Assembly (NCBI GenBank): GCA_007922225.1
Contig: ML679956.1
Location: 79,403,554-79,467,553, forward strand
DNA from: Emydura subglobosa
Taxonomy: Eukaryota > Chordata > Testudines > Chelidae
Length of the DNA stretch: 64,000 nt
Direction of reading: 5' to 3'
The position numbers and the translations under genes are program-made. The notes under the pieces were generated by a model. It did not search any database, was not told the DNA's origin, and was given only the letters and a program-made list of their open reading frames with translations. Of the stretch, positions 61,121 to 64,000 are shown piece by piece; the first letter of the stretch is position 1, and each line of letters begins with the position of its first letter.

Positions 61121-61449
61121 GGGATGGGGTAGATGAGTGCTTTATTCAGAGACGATGATGCACTGGTGGAAAGTGGTGGGCCCGATGGTTCTGGTGGTGC
61201 AGTGGTGCTCCATGGTTCGTCGTATACTGAAAGGTCTGGTTCCAAGGACTAGACTGAATAGGAATGTTGTTCCAGGAAGGGATTCAGATTCCCACCAGTT
61301 GTGGATACCCATAAAGGGCCTTGCGAAAAATGAAATTGCCTTCCTTTACAGAAAAATCAACTATCTACCTTAAAGCATTCTATTGTCTGATCAGTACCTA
61401 AGATGCTGTTGATCACTATAACCAAAGTTAGGGAAGCCGGGGAACAGCC

Positions 61450-62540
61450 ATCTCACAACTACACTTGGCCTCTCTCAATATCCAAGACTTCCCAATTGGG
61501 TCTTTAACCCCAGGATATGGTACAGAAGCAGCACTAGCTGCACTCATGGAAGATTTCCTCCTGGCCATTACACGCACAAAAACAAGATCCATACTGAGAT
61601 TCCTGCATCATCTCTCATCAACTTTCTACACAGCTGATCACAAGATGCCGCTGGAGCACCTTACCTTTGAAGTGGGGAGCGGTAATGCTATGAGCGTGTT
61701 CAGACCCTTCCTCTGAGTGATCTCACTGATCCTTCACTTTCACATCTAGAACCCTCAATGAGAAAGTACGAACTCACTTGTCAACGGCATACAGACGTCA
61801 TTCAGTTCCACCTATTCTCCTGCCAGAATGTCCCAGTGCCTAAATGGTGGGTCAGCATCTGAATGAAAAGCACCTGGAGAAGATAAACCCAGACAAGATG
61901 GAAACAATGCTACTGAGAGAAGGAAGTATTCTGAAGACCCCATCAAATTTGTCACCAATTTGAAATGAGGGATCTGTCCTCCATCAAAATAATTTTCAGC
62001 CTCAGGATCCTCCTAGTGCTTTTTTACTGCTACCAGATTCACAAATAGTGGTAACTACCAGACCACCTTCTTCCATCTATAACTGGCCAGGAGTCGACAC
62101 CCTATCCAAATGGATATCGATTTAGGCACATCCTTTTGTAACCTCCATGAGGGACTACTGAAATATACTGTACTTGGAAACAACAACTGCCTTGAAAAAG
62201 CCTCAAGTAGCTCTAAATGCAGCAGCCTTCCTTCCAAACAGGTAGATGTGAGTCCTTCACCTGATCCTGTGGAGATTACATTCCCCACACACTGATGACA
62301 AGATCTTATGTAAGGCTCTGGTTAGAGGCCTCAATAGACTGGGCTCAGACTACCTCAGCAGTGACCACGCTCACTACAACCAGGACTTGCTATGACAATT
62401 GCATTTCTCAAAACACTGGATGCACCCATTACAAAGGTGAAAGTCTAGAGCAAGAGAAAACAATCGTTGCTCAGCTGCTTTTAAACTCCCTTCTACAAGA
62501 TATCTGAACTATCAGAAATTTCCTCATCTTCAGGACAACA
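61450..62540 (+). mobile_element. L2-like LINE relic, RT core to C-terminus
   Basis: The + strand reads GTEAALAALMEDFLLAITRT with RSILRFLHHLSSTFYTADHK (61521-61645), corresponding to L2 'STETALLK' and 'LLDLSAAFDTVDH'. After a gap come 'NPDKMETMLLREGS' near 61900 and a 'KKPQVALNAAAFLPNR'-like stretch near 62200 (L2 'LQLVQNAAARLL'). Many stops. It abuts DIRS element D. Confidence 0.7.
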
Positions 62541-63764
62541 TCAAGGTTTTCTGGTTTATATTCCCCTCACACAAGGAAGATTTACATGGACTTTCTTCAC
62601 TTGCAGGGAAGGAGAGAGACTCAAAAGGTAGATCAGCTTTGAATAGACTGCTTGACGTATCGATTCCCACAAGGCACTGCAATAGCATGGTGATGGGTGC
62701 GTCAAATTTCTAGATAGAGTTCTCACAAGAGAATATTCTAAGACACACAAGTGCAAAAAGTAAAAAGACATTGGAAGTTTCAGTAGATATGCCAAAGACT
62801 AAAATGGACCGAAGATCGAACTATCACTCTCACCCTCTGAGGTAGTTATTCCAATTTAGGACTGAGGGGAGGGAAGCTTGTACAAGGGTTGAATATGCTG
62901 TCACTTGTGGGCTGGGGGTAAAGAGGACCTCAGTCTCCAGGATTATAAGTATAGCACCTTTCTCCAGCACTAATTTTTTTTTAAGCCTAGAATGAATTGC
63001 TTTTCAGACTGGAGTCCTGGCCTCACAAGCCTGGAAGGAAGTGTTTTTGCAGCAGCAAGTGCCTCAGGTATGATTGTTTCTCATCAAAGCCATGGTAATC
63101 TATTGTCACAGGACATTTTGGGATGTCAAGGATGCTGAGAGTCAGCTAGGGAAAATACAAGCTGAATAGCACTTTGGAAGGTGTGGAAAGAGACTAGCCA
63201 GATGGATAGCTGAGCTGAAAATTGAAATATGATAAATGTGTTGTGCATTGACCAATTTGAAGAAACACATCCATACAAGGTGGCCTGAAGGCTTGTTTTG
63301 TATGATGGTTTATAAGTGGTTTAGTTTTGCCTTGTTGAAACTTTTGAATCAGTTTATCTTGCAGAATTTAAACCTAGCATATCTATAAGTGGTAAAAAAA
63401 AAAAAAAATTGCAGACCTCCAGAATGACCTTGGTCCACTGCTGTACTCTCCACACAAAATGTAGGAAACAGGATTAGGTGAGCAAATGCCACAGAAAATG
63501 TATCTGGATTATTCCTCTGGGACATTTTCTTGCCATTTTTGAACACCATAAAGGTATAGTACCTTTCAGTATAAATTAAAGGATCATGGCTGGATCACCA
63601 TAGTTTCCAATCAGTTTTAACCAAGTATAAAACTTCATTTACTGCAGTGAGGTGTTGCAATGTTAGATTTGCAATCCAGATGTTGGATTTTCACAAGTCA
63701 TTCTATTATTTCTCTTCCATTCTAGCAGAACTACAACATTCCATGCTAGTCAAGTTATGAACTA
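62541..63764. other. Unassigned SMARCC1-upstream intronic DNA
   Basis: Apart from an A-run at about 63393-63408, nothing was recognised. The preceding SMARCC1 exon (first SANT half) was not seen. Confidence 0.5.
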
Positions 63765-64000
63765 ACACTAAGCCCTGGTCTATACATACTTGTCGATTCG
63801 GCGGCAGTTGATGGGGGTTACCCAGGTTATGCAGAGTAGCTTGGGTAACTCCTGTGACTGCTGTGCTTCCCTTCTGCGCAGCACCTTCACTGCACTGCGC
63901 CAATGGGAACCGCATTCCCGTCAACGCAGCGCTACGCCACTTGAGGGGGTGGTTTACCAGTGTCAACTTCTGGATTGATTGAGTGGGTCTTCACTGACTG
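63765..64000. repeat. Probable MITE-like repeat, cut by the window edge
   Basis: 'aagccctggtctatacatac' followed by a compositionally GC-richer segment ('ctgcgcagcaccttcactgc', 'gtcaacgcagcgctacgcca') matches my memory of a common turtle foldback element. The other end lies past 64000. Confidence 0.4.

Larger units (their letters stand above)
58615..61360 (-). mobile_element. DIRS-like element D, different subfamily, internally deleted
   Basis: Minus-strand order: gag pieces (about 61120-60143), RT start (59753-59400), tail of the recombinase (about 59340-58975), then a foldback 3' end (58930-58625). The arms 58627-58665 ('gttctttgagatgtgtggtc') and 58845-58885 (inverted) form a hairpin like A and B, but with different terminal sequence ('ggtccccatctggattgca'), so it is another subfamily. 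Most of RT, all RNase H and the first part of the recombinase are lost. It lies upstream of the SANT exon, in the same sense as the gene. Confidence 0.8.

Overview
The window looks like non-coding-rich vertebrate genomic DNA, most likely from a turtle (Testudines). The grounds are CR1 LINEs that end in tandem TTCTATGA-type octamers, DIRS-type tyrosine-recombinase retrotransposons with inverted terminal repeats, L2 and MIR-type relics, and a protein gene split into small exons by multi-kilobase introns. No bacterial features, tRNA, rRNA or CRISPR array were seen.

One host gene is supported. It is SMARCC1 (BAF155, a core scaffold subunit of SWI/SNF BAF chromatin remodellers), on the minus strand. 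Seven consecutive coding exons are readable, in transcription order: 58204-57946, 57009-56848, 39516-39461, 33245-33131, 32139-31985, 23701-23567 and 15977-15722. All have AG/GT boundaries and their phases fit end to end (1138 nt, 379 codons plus 1 nt). They run from the middle of the SANT domain, through the acidic linker and the coiled coil, into the Gln/Pro-rich tail. The 5' half of the gene lies beyond the right edge. The final proline-rich exon and 3' UTR were not found in the 15.7 kb downstream, so they probably lie beyond the left edge.

Everything else is intron filled with transposable-element debris. Four DIRS-like elements (A 3601-7735, B 16843-18690, C 33545-37740, D 58615-61360) are all decayed and all in the same orientation as SMARCC1. 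A and B keep both terminal inverted repeats. D has a clear hairpin at its 3' side. C is truncated and interrupted by CR1 sequence. CR1-clade LINE fragments sit at about 2228-2765, 9099-9785, 14115-14605, 17370-17762 (nested in B), 25035-25460, 26322-27475, 35232-35935 (nested in C), 43205-44915, 49735-50045, 55565-56260 and 57521-57640. L2-like RT relics lie at 51380-51800 and 61450-62540, and a different non-LTR RT tail at 50190-51110. MIR-like SINE fragments, a foldback MITE (23162-23428), LTR-like blocks, a C-rich minisatellite (29690-30190) and a 51-nt strictly alternating purine/pyrimidine tract (30769-30819) complete the content.

I found no convincing new gene system. The most unusual items are the same-sense DIRS elements with foldback ends, the incomplete CR1/DIRS junction in element C, the Z-DNA-prone tract, and an unrecognised 161-codon ORF at 39704-40189 that is probably repeat-derived.
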